Source of the DNA: Penelope pileata
Taxonomy: Eukaryota > Chordata > Aves > Galliformes > Cracidae
Direction of reading: 5' to 3'
DNA length: 64,000 nucleotides
Assembly (NCBI GenBank): GCA_013396635.1
Contig: WBMW01005877.1
Span: forward strand, 124,001-188,000
Both the position numbers and the translations under genes were made by a program. Below, in pieces: positions 22,301 through 35,450 of the stretch. The notes under the pieces are model-generated. The model saw only the letters and a program-made list of their open reading frames with translations. It was not told the DNA's origin and did no database searches. The number at the start of each line of letters is the position of its first letter. Position 1 is the first letter of the stretch.

Positions 22301-25300
22301 TTTATGTTCCAATGTTTATCCAATTTCCTTTATAACATCATCCAAAGCAGAAACATTAGCTATTTGTTATTTAACCTCTATGGCACCTTCAGAAATTGGC
22401 AGAACAAACTGGACTTATGTTCCTATTGTTGCTTTAGATGACAATTTGGCAAAACTGAAGAACTGCAACATTATTTACTGCTGTTACCATAAAATTATGG
22501 AGTTGTTAGTGCATTTTTGGCCTTAGAAGAAATTTGATTTTCCTCACTAGCTAGCAAGGTCAAGTGAAAAAGACCTTCTTCTGCTCCCAAAAAAATAAAT
22601 AGGAGTATTGATACCAATGTATAGTTGGACGAAAACTAGTTCCTAATTATTTATGGATTTTCTGGTATCAGACTGACCTGCACAGGATTCTGAAAACTCT
22701 GGATGAATACAGATCATAATTTATTTGTTAAACTATTGAAATTTATACTGGAGAAAGAGAATTTTGCTCACTGTTTGAGGGGTTTCTGGCTATTTCAGTG
22801 CCAATTTGGAGATAAGTGATTTCGTTGCAGCCCATCCCTCATGACTACAGTTTGCAATCAAAATAATAACCAACTGACAAAAAGCCCAAAGTGCACGCTA
22901 AAGAGCTAGGGCTTCCTCAGAATCAGCCAAATGCTCATGTTTGTTTCCCAAACTCTTTCTTTCTCAACACAATGTATCTGGTGGCAACATTACATAACAT
23001 ATAGTGTGCAGAAATAACTTGCAAACTGTGGGAGTTTAACAGAATGGAAAGGATATGATTGAGCTCAAAGTCTTGTTTTTGCTTTAAATACAACCAAAGT
23101 TACAGCCTGGGGGTTGGTCCTGGCTGTAGTCCATGCACACTTGAAACCATGAATGTATTATGGCTGTTTTACTCAGTCTGCTGGCCTGTCCCTAGGTCAG
23201 CAACTTTTGATCTCATCATATTTTAAAAAGACCACTGTGCAGTGTCAATGCAGATGAAAGTTATCAAATTCTATTAGCTTCCTAATGCCTTCTCACAGCT
23301 CCCATGTGTGTCCAACAGGACAGAAAATTCTCTCTTTGGTATTAGCACAAATGAATTTCTAATGTAAGTAATCTTATTCCAGCGATAAAAATGATGAGAT
23401 GTGTCAGCAAAAGGTCTTAGAGCTGTAAGTGAACTACTGACACTAGTTTGGACATTGTAGTCAAGTATTATTTCACTGGTGTGCAGCCATTCTGACTAGA
23501 TTACCTTAAATGTAGGTTAGCATAAGCTAACTTGGCAGTGAAGACATAAGCTCAAAGACATATTTTGAGAAGTGAGAAGCCCTCCCTATGGGCTGAGTCT
23601 AATTTGCTTCTGTTTTTCATGCTCACCACCAGATTGATCAAAGCAGCTACTAGCTTGCTTTGCAATAGGTGATTCAACTCACAGTACTGCCTCCTAGGGA
23701 ACAGAGCCAAGTTCAATCCAGTGCACATGATAAATCAGATTTGGGCACCCAAAGAAGAGACTGAAGGATGTGCATATTTGCTGTCTCATCAATGCACAAT
23801 GTCATTTGCAGCGTTATCTAAGTAGCCAAAGAAGGAACCTGGTAGCCAGCAGTAACTGCCCTGTCCATACAGTCTAGACCTCTGGTACGTCATTTCCCTT
23901 CAGCAGCTGAAGTGTCCGAAGAATTCATCGCTAGTTTGTGCACCATTGCAGTCCACAGCTGTAGGACAGGAACTGCTGTATGGGAAATTTTGAGTTTGGG
24001 CGTCTGTTCTCAGAATCCACAGGGCTTTGGAGCAAGTCAGTTTGCAACATGTTGTGGAGTGCTCAAGACCCAGATCAGAAACCATCAGATTTTGCTGCAG
24101 TGGTGGTATTGGATAGGTGGTACGTAGGAAATTTTGATATGTTAAGCCTAGGCTGTACCTGACAGAGCCCCAAAGCAAGAATGATATGGAAATTTTATCT
24201 CTTGCTCTCTGGATTATGCATGTGGCTTTAAGAACCTAAGTCAAAACCCACAGAAGTCAGAGCACCTTTGATAAATTTCAGAGTGGTGTGTGTTGGTTCA
24301 AAAGAATACTTAGCTGGGAGTCCAGTGTGGTTGATACTTCTTTTTCAGAATCTCTTAATTTGCCTCATTAAAATCATGACTGGAATAAAAGTTGTATGAT
24401 TTTTAAAAAATCAATAAATGCTAGAGATTTATTTTCCTTTAGTAACTTGAAGATAGCTAATTTTTTTTGTCTAATTATGGGAACTAAAAACACCGATATT
24501 TGTCAGGCTCACAACGTATCAACAATGTAGTATGGGAAACGTCTGACCTACTACAAGATGTTGACACAGCCTTGGTGTACAAGTGACCAGAATTTTGAGC
24601 TGATCTATTTGGAATTTAGTCTTCTGTTATTTCTAGATAAAGATGGGGCAACCTTCTGGCTCTCAGAGTTGCACGGATATACTGACAGAGAATGTCATAA
24701 ACCGCCTTTAAACAAACACGTTCCCAGCATTAAATCCTCAACAGCAGTTAAATATAATTTACTCTAGAGTATCCATACACCCAAAATCTCAAAAATGCAA
24801 TGTATTATTACATCATGTACCACTGGATAGGAGGTTTTTTAGGAGAGGACAATCAGGAAAGGAACAGTTGCATCATAGACATTGGATAAGGTGTCATTCT
24901 CACAGACAGAATTTCTTGAGTGAATTCAAAGTACAGACAGATAACCTTGCTGCCCTTCACAGTGAAAGAACTTTGAGGAATATGTCTTGATTTTTTCTCC
25001 CCTTGAACGAGCTGGTAATTGCATCCTGAAAAATTCTCTAATCTCATTCCCAAAAGGATATAGGATGATTTGAAGGATTTATGAAAGTTAAGCTTGGTGC
25101 AAAAGTAACTGGCCTTCAGGGAGAAGGGGGAGAGAGAAAAAAAATTTAGACTCGTCCCTTCAAAGCTTGTGCTTCCTCTGGAGAGAAATTCAGGGCAGTG
25201 TGTGAAATTTCCTGCCAGATATGTTCAATCACTCACAGGCGGCTTTTTAAAAAAAAAAAAAAAATCAGCAGTCTTCTCAGTCTTCTCTGAAAGATATAAA

Positions 25301-28300
25301 CTTTGCCAGAAAATGCCTTAGCCCACTTCAAGAAACAGAACAGGCCAATTCATCTTTGATTCTGACAGACTTCGTTTCTGTGCTTCACTAGTCCAAGAAT
25401 AAAATGAGAAAGGTTCGTTTTTTGTGTGACCAGGCCTGTCCAAACTCTAGAGGCGCCTGAGCCTAACAGTAGCTGCAACATCTGATAATGTTTTTTTTCC
25501 TGATAGACTGCTTTTTGTAATGTATGAAATGGAAAAACCACTCTGCCTGGTTTATCTGCATCTGTACTAGAAGTTTTGCTTGTGCAGCCAGAGGATGCAA
25601 TTGTCATCTTCCTAGCCTTTACAGCTAGGATAGCAGTTACTTGCAACACATTTAACATCAGGGAGCTCTTTTCTCATTTCCTGTTTCAGCATTTGGCTCT
25701 TTCCTTGGGCCAGAAAGAAAGCTATATCTTCCTAATTGCTATCTTTCTTTGGAGAAAGAAAATCTTTCCACTAGCAAGGGCTACAACTACCCCTATAAAG
25801 TGAAGCCCAGCATTCTTACTACTGGCAACTTTTGAAGGAATTATTTGAAAAACATCATGAAAAAATAACTATTCATTAATTTTCTTCCTATTTCACCATC
25901 TGTGGTGGGATGTATGCATTTTTATGTACATCTTTTGCAAAGCAGTGAAAATTTCAGATTACTGTGGTGGAGCAAAAACATCATATCATTTGGGCATTCA
26001 ATAAATTATTGCATCTCTTGTAGTACTTCTGCAATGATAAAGCTATTTGTCTTCCAACTACCTTCAAGCCATGCTTTTTCTTTAGCACTTTGCTATCAGA
26101 AGGCCAGAACAGTGTCTGGATTGATGTAATTTGACATGGTTCTGATGAGATTCTGGGAATCAAATATGACAAATAGACATGAACCACACAAACCTTCCAG
26201 CTAACAAGTTTTGAAAAGAAATAACTAGAGAGAAGAGATGTCTTGGAAAAAAAAATGATACGTTAAAAAAATGATAAATGTCTTAGCTCAGAAACATCTC
26301 TGTTAGGTAAAGAGGAAAAAGAGCCTGAGAATTTCAAATTAGAAAATATTAATGAGATAATATGAAGCCTATTAGTTGTGATTATATCTTACGTACTGGT
26401 TAATAAATATTCATCTAAGGAACAACACTGATTAAAACAGCATAATATATATTTATCTGAACTCAAAATCTTACCACTGGTTAGGACAGATATCTATGAC
26501 AGAAAATAATGTCAATATTGGAAGCTGTATTTTTCTGTAAAATAGTGGAATCAACATCAACTATTTTGTATATTAAAGAAATGATTGCCCTTAAATGGAA
26601 TTTTTATTGTTTCCTCTGTAATTATTCACTGAAAACATCTGTTGAGGGACGAGTCTTACATTCCAATTCTGCAGTCATAAGCAGGTAAATTATACTTATT
26701 AAAATGATCTCTTGTAAACCTAAGTGGTGGAACATTTCTATCCCCTCAATTTCCAGCAAAAAATATTATCATGTTAAATGTGTCCTACAAACTGCTTTCA
26801 CTGAAGGAAAGAATGTTCCTACTCCTTTTGATGACATAGATAACGTTAAAAATATGAGCTAAGTATAAATGATGACACTATTTTCATCCTGAAAGTGAGC
26901 TGAGAAAATGTAACCATTCATCTCAATAAGTGGTCAACTCTGCAGTTACACTGATGTCAATTTAGATCTCTCTACTGTTGACTAATTACAGAAAGAATCA
27001 AGTGCAATGCATTTTTTTCTATCTATTTATGTCCTTTTCAAATTAACTTTTTGTAGCCAGATATGATGAACAACTCTACTGTTCTCAAACTCTTTTAATA
27101 ACTTATTTGTTGGTGTTATGCATTGCTAACAGAAATCTGTAATACATTGAAAGCAGGGGACAATGGAATAAGAAATAGAATGAAATATAACAGAGCAGAG
27201 AACAGAGTGCAGCTTCTACTAGTCTCCCTTGTATAAGTCCTACAAATACTATGTATGTATATATATGGACAAAAATATATACACCTATATATATGGGTAG
27301 TTGCAAGTAAGGCAATTAAAAGAATTACAATCACAAGAAAGCTAAAGAAACTGTCAGAAAAATTCATTTTGTTGCAATATAGTGTACAAGATTTAGGCCA
27401 CAATTTAATCAAAAGAATATGGAAGTGTGAAGCTTAACAACTTTTCTGAAGAGCTCTTCACCTTCTTCTCTACTGGTCACTTCACATGCTCTTGTGAGAA
27501 CCGTGACTATGCTATTTCAAAAAAATGAAATGGAGCCTTTTGTGGCTTAAGAGAACCATTCAGATTCTGAATAGCCCAGGAAGTGAGCAAAAACAGTTTC
27601 ATTCATCTTATATGTTGTAATTAGTTTTCTTGTTTGGGATATGTCTGATTTTTTTTCAGGATTAAAATTCGAGTGATTGTACAGACAATTCAATATAGTG
27701 GCCTGACTAGATAAACTAAACACAAAGCATAAATTTTCCTTCCTGTTGATCAGTGGTGCATATGATGGGATGAGGCACAAGTCTGAGACAGCTATAGAAA
27801 ATGAAACAAAAAGGTAAAGGGTATTGTAGATAGCACTACCAGCAAAACTCTACAAGCTGCATAACATTTCCTACAAGATTACAGATTTAAGGCTTTATTC
27901 TCTTTATTCTCTCACTTTTCCGGAACTGACTATTTCTATGTCCAAGACCTCGAGTGTAATGTACTCTCATCTTTTTCTTTCATTTTTTTAATTCTCAAAC
28001 TATTAATTTCTGTCACAGACACCAAAAAAACCCAACTGTAGACTCTGTTCTGTGCACTCTGTGCACTGGAAGAATGAGGAAGATTCAGCAGATTTAATCT
28101 TTAAGGCAGTGCGCCACCATACATCCACATCTCTTTTCCTATTCCGTTAGTTTCTGCTTTCATCAAAAAGCAGAAAGGCTGTAGCTAACACCAAACTAGA
28201 GGTAAAATTGGGTATTTTTGGAGTACCTACAGTGAGGAAATTGCAAGATGTAAAAATCACTATAATTTTTATGCCAAGTAACAACTTGATAGTACAAAGT

Positions 28301-29117
28301 TAAATAAGGATAGTAGTTGGATTTTCTTACTTATTTTGTTGAGTGATGGCAAATACTGGTTTTGAGACACATCTATTTATTTCCTACCAATTTTTTACAT
28401 GGTTCTAACACAGTACTTGATAGTGATTATGCTTGCAAAGATAAAATGAAAGTTGTGATTGGGATGTACAGTGTTGGCAGCAGACATGCTTAAGAGAAAT
28501 ATAGTGCCCTAGAAGTGAAATTGTAACCAATTTCCAGTTGGTAAGAAATCGTCTTATTTGATGCATTTTAATAAGCCTCAAAAACACCTGGTGTATAGCA
28601 AACTTCCGAAATTTCCCTGAGTGTAATGCATTCAGCAAAAATGTTTGCTCATAAATGAGACAAAATGTATGTGACATTTAGAAAAGGCAGAATAAAAACC
28701 ATCTTTATGAGATAACATGAATTACACAAAAAAAATACCTCTGCAAAAAGCAAAAAAAACCCCCACCCTTTCTACACTCCATACTGTAGATGAACTATAT
28801 TCATCATATGTGGTTAGTGAAATTGTTAAAATATCTGCTTTTCTAATCAAGTGTATGTATTGTGGGTCAGACATTATTTTTAGAAACCAGAATTTAATTT
28901 TCTTAACTTGAGCGTGCTGCATATGTGCTGCCAAAATCATTTGACAAAAAATATCTAAGATGATCATGAGATTGTTTTACATATTTTATATAGTTTGACT
29001 CTGTGTGTGTTTGGGGCAATGCTGCCTTTGAGGATTGTGAGATTGAATATAATCTTCTGGATGGATACAACCATACAACTCATATGAACTCCATCCTTTT
29101 TTTTCTTTTTTCTTCTT

Positions 29118-29120
29118 NNN
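29118..29120. other. Assembly gap (3 N) in a poly-T tract
   Basis: Three N inside a TTTTCTTTTT...TTTTTTTTTTT tract. This is probably unresolved homopolymer length. Confidence 0.9.
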
Positions 29121-30139
29121 TTTTTTTTTTTTTGAATAATCCTACATTTAAATGCACAAATATAGAAATTACAAAAGTTTGGAAAAAAGCAGCAGGTATT
29201 TCAGTGGAAAAAATATAAGGAATTTGGGGCTTATGGATATTTATAAGTCCACTTGATTTCATTATTAAATTAGGTTTGCCTTGGCACCCTTTCAGTTTAC
29301 CCTCTGACAGGTTCATGTTTGTGAGAGTCTGTTTATGCAGCTCCCAGGATGAGACCAGTCTTAATCACCTGCTCCACTCCATCTTCTTGGAAGCCTTTGC
29401 CTCAGGGTAGTAAAGTTAAAGTTGGCCTTTGTAGCAATGGTAAGAAATATTTCTTGATCAGGAGCTCTGTTGCCAGATCTCAAGGAGAAAGCGGTAGGCT
29501 AGGACCTGCAGACGTGAGGGTTTTTAAACACAGCCCAGTTTCTAAAGGTGCTGCTGAATCATAGTTTACCGCAAAAATAACATTGATCTAATTATGAATA
29601 TTTTTGGAGTCAGTAAAATTCCGCATGTGGAAAAAACATAAAAATCTGGCTCTTCAGAGCAGCATTCCGCCACAAAGTATCAGTGTTAAACATTGGAATG
29701 ACTTTAGTGTTTAGTTCACAGGATAATACTACAAAAATCTATGAGATTAGTACATCTGAAAAGGAAATAAGGAAAGAAATGCAAATGACACTCAAGTACA
29801 CAAATGTCCTGCAAATGTCCTGCAAGATATAAATATGGAATGTATTTGATTGTCTACAGCTCAGCAGCAAAGCAAAACTCAGCAGGCAAGTTCATAAAAG
29901 ATGAAACCTGTATTAAGAAAGCCTCACTGCCTGCAGGAGAGCAGGACTTTCAGCTCCTGAGTTTCTTGGTGGGTGTATCAGGTACTTCTTTCAACATATA
30001 TTTTTCCTGTTGGCTTGAGTGGGAATGAGGAGGAAGTCTCTGAAATGAAAGGGTAAAGCAACACTAGAATATTAGAAATTGAAAAAAACATGAGTAGACA
30101 TGAAGAGCAAAGGGAAAGTCTGGCTGCGTGTAGGGAAAC

Positions 30140-30500
30140 AGTTGATCCCAGCATGAACTGATGATTGAGCACATGGTGGAGGGGTATGGCTGGCTTGGGG
30201 AATACAGGTGAATCACTGGCACCTGTGACCGGAAGGGGTGGACCTGGGGCAGAGTTGCCCCAGGCTTGGATAAAGGCCAACCAGACAGAGAAGAAAGCAG
30301 CCTGAGGGAGCAGCTTGGGAGAGAAGCTTGAGGAAGAGAAAGAGAAGACTAAGAAAAAGCTTGAGGAGCTTCAGAGAAAGAGAAGACTGGTGAGGAGCTG
30401 AAGAAAGAAAGAGAAGAGAAAATAGCGAAGTCATGAGAGTTTTGGGACTTTTTCTGTGACACTGCAAAAGCTGGAGAAGGAGCCCAGTGGAGGAACCCTG
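30140..30500 (+). mobile_element. LTR-like repeat, copy B (diverged)
   Basis: The first part (30155-30290) aligns with the minus strand of 541-690. It contains GAACTGATGATTGAGCAC, ATGGCTGG, GGTGGACCTGGGGCAG and the TATA-like GGATAAAGGCC at 30268-30278. Downstream is a purine-rich tract (about 30290-30420) with an imperfect duplication of AGCTTGAGGAAGAGAAAGAGAAGACT-type sequence. Next come GGAGAAGGAGCCCAGTGGAGGAACCC and a fading end near 30500. U3, TATA, then purine-rich R/U5 is a plausible reading for a plus-strand solo LTR. Ends and family are not established. Confidence 0.5.
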
Positions 30501-33500
30501 TGAAGAGTGAAAGGTTGGCTCCAGCTTGGTACTACACATGTACAAGCAGATTCCTATTAGGAATGCTTAATTCCATCGCTACCAAACTCTAAGCCTTCAA
30601 CTTAGTTATTGAGCGCTTGTTGCTTGTCTTTTGCAATCATATTGTTTAAAAAAAATAGTCTGGGATAAACTAATGTCCTTACATGTAGTTCTCTCTTGAC
30701 TGCAGAGGCATAAATAATTTAGGACCAAAGATTTTGAGTTCTCTGCTGTTAAATGAGCTTTTAGGAGACTATAGGAATTGCCACCAATGCCAGGCAAGAC
30801 CTTTGGCAGTTAGCTGCTGAACTTTCTGACAAGGACTACAGTAAAATGACTGCACATCATTGTGTTCATAACAACAAAATGAGCCACAGCAGGCAACATT
30901 ATCAGGAAGGAAATATCTTAAGTGTATTAATATCTAAGGTGACATTGTGAAAACATCCTGTGTTTTTGGTACCAAAATTCTACTGATAACATTTATTTCT
31001 GCTGACACCTTGATTTTCTTTAAAAGCTGGCAGTTCTTATTTTTTATGCTGCAGTTATTTCAGATAAACAAAGAATTCAGCTCAAGGCATTCTTCTGAAA
31101 TTTGACAGCTTTTCCAGATTTCATTTATTTGACAATTTTTAAACAAGTAACCCAGTAATAAAAGGGAGTACAGAACAAGGCAGTTCTGACAAAGTACACA
31201 TGGCTTTTGGGCCTTCTGTAAAAAACATTTTGAATTTTTTTCCTAAATATTGCAGTTCTATTTGATTTTGAAGCATTTTATAAATGTCTGCAAATGCAAA
31301 CATGCTCCATCTGACCTGAGCTACCATATATATTAGACTAAACAAAGTGTCTGCTTTTTCTTGTCCTTTATTTGCTCATTTGCTCCACATTGTAAGAAGA
31401 GATTTGAATACAGTACATGTTGAAAGATAAACTGCAATTTTTTTTTCATCACATGAAATCAAGATACGTGAGACAGGAATAAGTCTTTAAACTACTTTAA
31501 AAAAAAATCTGCTTAATTGTCTCAAATAACATTGATCTTTTTATTTATTTATTTATTTTAGAGTCTTTTAATCAACACATTCCTTGTGTGAAGTTCTGGC
31601 CTATAGCAATAATGCGATTTTTAGTCACTTCAGTTTACAAATTGCATGTCAATTTCTTTGATAATTTAAGTGTCACCAAAGTATGACCAGAATTTAATCT
31701 GTCCTCCAAGTTCAGAAGTGATCTCAACTTCACTTAGTATTTAGACCATGGATTCAGTCAAAATGTGTTGTACAAAGGCAGATGAAGAATAAACCCTTTT
31801 ACGGATGAAGCATGTGGGGGAAAGGTTACAAGAAAATTAATTAAAACTGCTTTCCAGGAGAGGAACATCGGTAAAGCAACAGTGGAAAGTTATAACCCAC
31901 AACTTCTGAGGAAGCTGGAACCACTGCAGTGCTGGTAAAGCATCGTGAGCTAGACTAGTTTTTCCTAAAATGTCAGGTCTTCCCAATTTCCCCAATAGAA
32001 TCATACTATTCATTTAATGCCTCTGTAACAACTGAAAACAGGCATTAGCCCTAAAACATCAGCAGGACTTCTGCTTTTTAGGTAGGGATGCGTTTTAGAC
32101 ATTAAACATATTTCATCCAATGAGGATGAACAAACACAGCAATGCTGTAAGCTGTATTTGATTATGTCTCACTTCAAAAAACAAAACATGCCTAAGAAAA
32201 AACAAACAAAAGCAGGAGTAGCAAACAAAAAGTCTTGATTTTCAGGTTAATCTTTGATGCAAAGTGGAATTTCTCTTACGAAAATCTTTAGTTTAGTACT
32301 CACTTCTCAGACAAATCAAGATACAATATTTCTGTACTCTGCTCTGTTATAGCCTTATAGCTATTTCTTGCCCTCAAGATTCTGGACTCATGACTGTCTG
32401 ATCCTCAAATTATCCAACTGACTGGAAAGTAAACGCTGTATTTCTCTTGAATGCTGATTTAGCCTTTCGTGAGAGGCTCAGATATCCACAATCCTTTGGG
32501 TTACATTAGAAGTGCTAGTCTCAGACGCAAAAAGATTCAACAGGACACCAGAATTTTATTAAATGTTATATCATATGCTACAACTTTTTAAAGAAACAAG
32601 ATCTATTTTATGCCAGGAGAAAGCCAATTTTTACATTTTTTCTTTAAGAACATTACTTGGCTTCTATGAAGGTTTTCATCTGTCTGCTTATGTCCGCTGA
32701 AGCAAAATGCATTTTCCTTCATCATGTTTAATTGAACAAAGGGAGAAGGAATTGTAGAGCTATAGAAGAAACAAGAGTAGTGTCCTTATATAAAATGATC
32801 AAATCTATCTGCTTTACAACAGATAGCAGTGGCATTGAGGCTATTTATTTGAGAAGCCATTGTTACTGGATTTTTGAAAAAAGTATTGCTCTTGCCTTGT
32901 CATGGTATAGGCACCTAGAGAAAAAAAAGAAGGCAGTGATTTAAATGCACATCCACTTTTCCTGAGCAGCAAATCTGATATATCCTACAATTGATCCTAT
33001 GTGAGTGATCAGTAAATGCACAATATGCACTTTCTGGATAGCTTCTGCAATGTATTCTTGCAAAATTGCTATCAGAAGGAACAGATGGGAGGCAGTACGG
33101 AAACCTCCCGTTGCAAGAATATGTATCAGCACTGTTTTCTGCAAAAGAACATTCTGCAAATTCCAGTCTGTCTGCACTTCACATTTTGGTGCAAAATCTT
33201 TCTGTTTTCTCAGCGACCATTACATTAAATCATTCCATATAATTGTTCATTTGTTGTGGCTGATGTGCCAAAACAAGAGCAAATTGATACACAAGCATTT
33301 TCAATACTTGTAACGCAATGACATAATTTCATTTTAGAAGAACAAAGCATAGCACCAACACTTTTTGTAGCAATTTGTTCTCCTTGTTCCTAAGGAGAAG
33401 TCTAATTTCATATGCTTACAGGAGCCACAAATGAAACACCAATGTGAAGAAAAAGATCCAAAATCACTTTTATTGGTGTGAGATATCAATACAAAAATGT

Positions 33501-34192
33501 TTCTTCCTTTATTCCTGCCAAAATCTGAAATAGTCGCATTATTACATTAACCAACCTCAACAAATTATCCCACCTATCAATAGGTAGAAATTATTTCATG
33601 ATGCTTACCGTTGTGAATTCTTAAAACTGAATTCAAAATTTTCATTCCAGAGCTTCACAAATTCTACTTAGTCACAGGCTGCTTTAACAAAAAATTAGGA
33701 AACAAAAGACATTTATTAATGTATCTGCGCTAAATTTCTATCAAAGAAACAGTGGTTGGCTAAATGAAACAGAGGTAATTTCTTTGAATTTCTACTGAAT
33801 AATCACAGCAAAAACCTTGGATCATTTATCTTGCTTTCAACAGCATGACCATAAGGTTTGCCCATTGTCAGTGCCATGGGAAGTAATTCTGGAGATGCTG
33901 AACTAGCTTGAAACAGAAGGTTATCTTTTTAAAAAATATACTTATATTAGTACTTGAAGATGAACTGGCATTGCTGATAGCTATTTGTTAACATTGTTTT
34001 ATTTAACAAAGCAGAAAACTAAAATGAATCTCAAATCTGTATGGCAGCTTCTATTCCACTATGAATGTAGTCAATTACAGACTTCAAAACAAAGTAGAGT
34101 TAATAATGTCAGTCATTTCCATGCTGCCTTACTGATAAAGGAGTATACAGAGATGATAAATGAAAGCTTCTCATTTTGTCCAGAAGGCTATA
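30501..34192. other. 3.7 kb AT-rich DNA, nothing recognised
   Basis: Contains an (ATTT)n tract at 31539-31560. No supported exon, RNA gene or transposon. Confidence 0.45.
31539..31560. repeat. (TTTA)n microsatellite
   Basis: About five perfect TTTA units. Confidence 0.8.
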
Positions 34193-35450
34193 TGGGGATG
34201 CCCTGAAAGTAATGCCTCCTATTTTATGATGTTGGTGAGATGGCAGTAGAGGTTGAACCTTCCCACCAATATTCTGCTACATTTTGTTGCTGTGTGACAG
34301 ATGGCAGCAGAGGGGCAGTCTGACATGATGGCATCTGACATGGAAGTGCGGATGGAGCAAAGGTGTGGAACTACTCCTCCATGGTGAAAAATGGCCCTCA
34401 TTGATATTCATCAATGCTTGCTGAACATTTATGGAGACCAAACAGTGGCTGTGAGCACAGTGAGGCAGTGGTGGTGTGTTTCTGCAGTGGCGACAGCCAC
34501 ATTCTGGATGGCCATGTACAGCTGTCACACCGCAAAATGATGTGTGTTGATCAGCCCATCCACACAAATCAGCATATTATGACCAGGATGTGGAGCTGAA
34601 TATTGGCTTCAGTGAGTTGGAAAGAGTGGTGGCAGAGTTGGTAAATCACAAAATTTGTGGCAGGTGGGTCCCACAAGTGCTCGCACTGGAACAGAAAGAA
34701 CACTGTATGCATGTTTGTCAGGACTTATTGAACCAATACAAGGGGGAAGTTGACAGTTTCCTGGATTGCATCATTCCTGGTGACAAGGCATGGTGTCACT
34801 ACTATGAAGCAGAGTCAAAATAGTGGTCCATGGAATGGTGACATGTGAATTTCCCTGCAAAGAAAAAGTTCAAAATACAGCTCTCAGCAGGTAAAGTGAT
34901 GTGCATGACTTTTGGGATAGGAAAGAGTTGATTGTTCTGGATTTTCAGACAGACTCTGGCCACTACATTGTGACACTGACTAAACTGAAGGCTCAAACTT
35001 GCAGAGTCAGGCCAGAGAAGAAGACAACCTTTTTCTTGCAACACGATAACACCAGGCCCATCCCAGTTTAAAGACCATGGAACACATTGCCAAGCTTGGC
35101 TGGACTCTCCTACCACATATACAATATAGTCCAGATTTGGCACCTTCCAACCTCCATCTGTTTGAGTCAATGAAAGATGAACTGTATGGACAACATTTTT
35201 CTAGCAATGTCATCATAGCAGCTGTGAAACAGTGGGTCACCTCTGCTGGTGCAGATTTTTAGAAGCACACCATGCAGGCTCTTGTTCATTGCTGGAGAAA
35301 ATGCACAGGTAATAGTGGTGACTGTGTCAAAAAATAGTGTTTTGCAGCTGAGAATTTCCTCCATCAAATGGTGGTATTGTGCTCTTTGTACCTGTTGTAG
35401 TTTCCATGGAAATAAATAGGAGGCATTACTTTATTACTTTCAGAGAGACC
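34193..35450 (+). mobile_element. Mariner transposon, Galluhop type, full length but inactive
   Basis: Terminal inverted repeats share CTGAAAGTAAT and GCCTCCTATTT: left from 34193, right (reverse complement) from 35450. TA lies directly outside both ends (34191-34192 and 35451-35452), the target duplication of mariners. Length is about 1258 bp, as expected for avian Galluhop, the mariner family first described in chicken. The right repeat carries an extra 8-bp tandem copy, ATTACTTT at 35425-35432 and 35433-35440. The interior is a decayed plus-strand transposase. Confidence 0.92.
34328..35337 (+). pseudogene. Mariner transposase, frameshifted, catalytic triad broken
   Basis: Mariner transposases cut and paste DNA at TA sites with a DD34D triad after an N-terminal helix-turn-helix. 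The start is taken as ATG 34328, which opens MASDMEVRMEQRCG and then meets a frameshift. The HTH region follows in pieces, and a clear block (34590-34823) has ICGRWVPQVL, EQKEH and VCQDLLNQY. The first catalytic Asp is in PGDKAWCHYY (34782-34784). The second is in LLQHDN (35045-35047). The third position, in YSPDLAPSN, is Asn at 35149-35151. The spacing from the second Asp to this codon is 104 bases, one short of the 105 expected for DD34D, so a 1-base deletion lies between them. Further stops occur, for example just after 34820. The C-terminal block WVTSAGADF ends with a stop and is followed by residual coding to about 35337. Dead. Confidence 0.92.

Larger units (their letters stand above)
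19087..30139. other. 11 kb without a recognised gene or transposon
   Basis: Mostly AT-rich. An 18-bp palindrome lies at 19305-19322. The 19370-20350 part has somewhat more CpG than its surroundings and holds a 49-codon frame with a good Kozak start (19885-20034), but no family is recognisable. Homopolymers occur near 21371-21386, 25247-25264 and the N gap at 29118. The remaining open frames are short, overlap one another and show no domains. I see no CR1 or LTR in this span, which makes it the longest repeat-poor stretch of the window. Confidence 0.45.

Noticed and set aside
25247..25264. Poly-A tract that could mark a processed pseudogene
   Set aside because: No coding similarity before it and no visible target duplication.
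32941..33313. Open frames on both strands around 33 kb with hydrophobic stretches
   Set aside because: AT-rich DNA commonly yields hydrophobic chance frames. No receptor or membrane family is recognisable.
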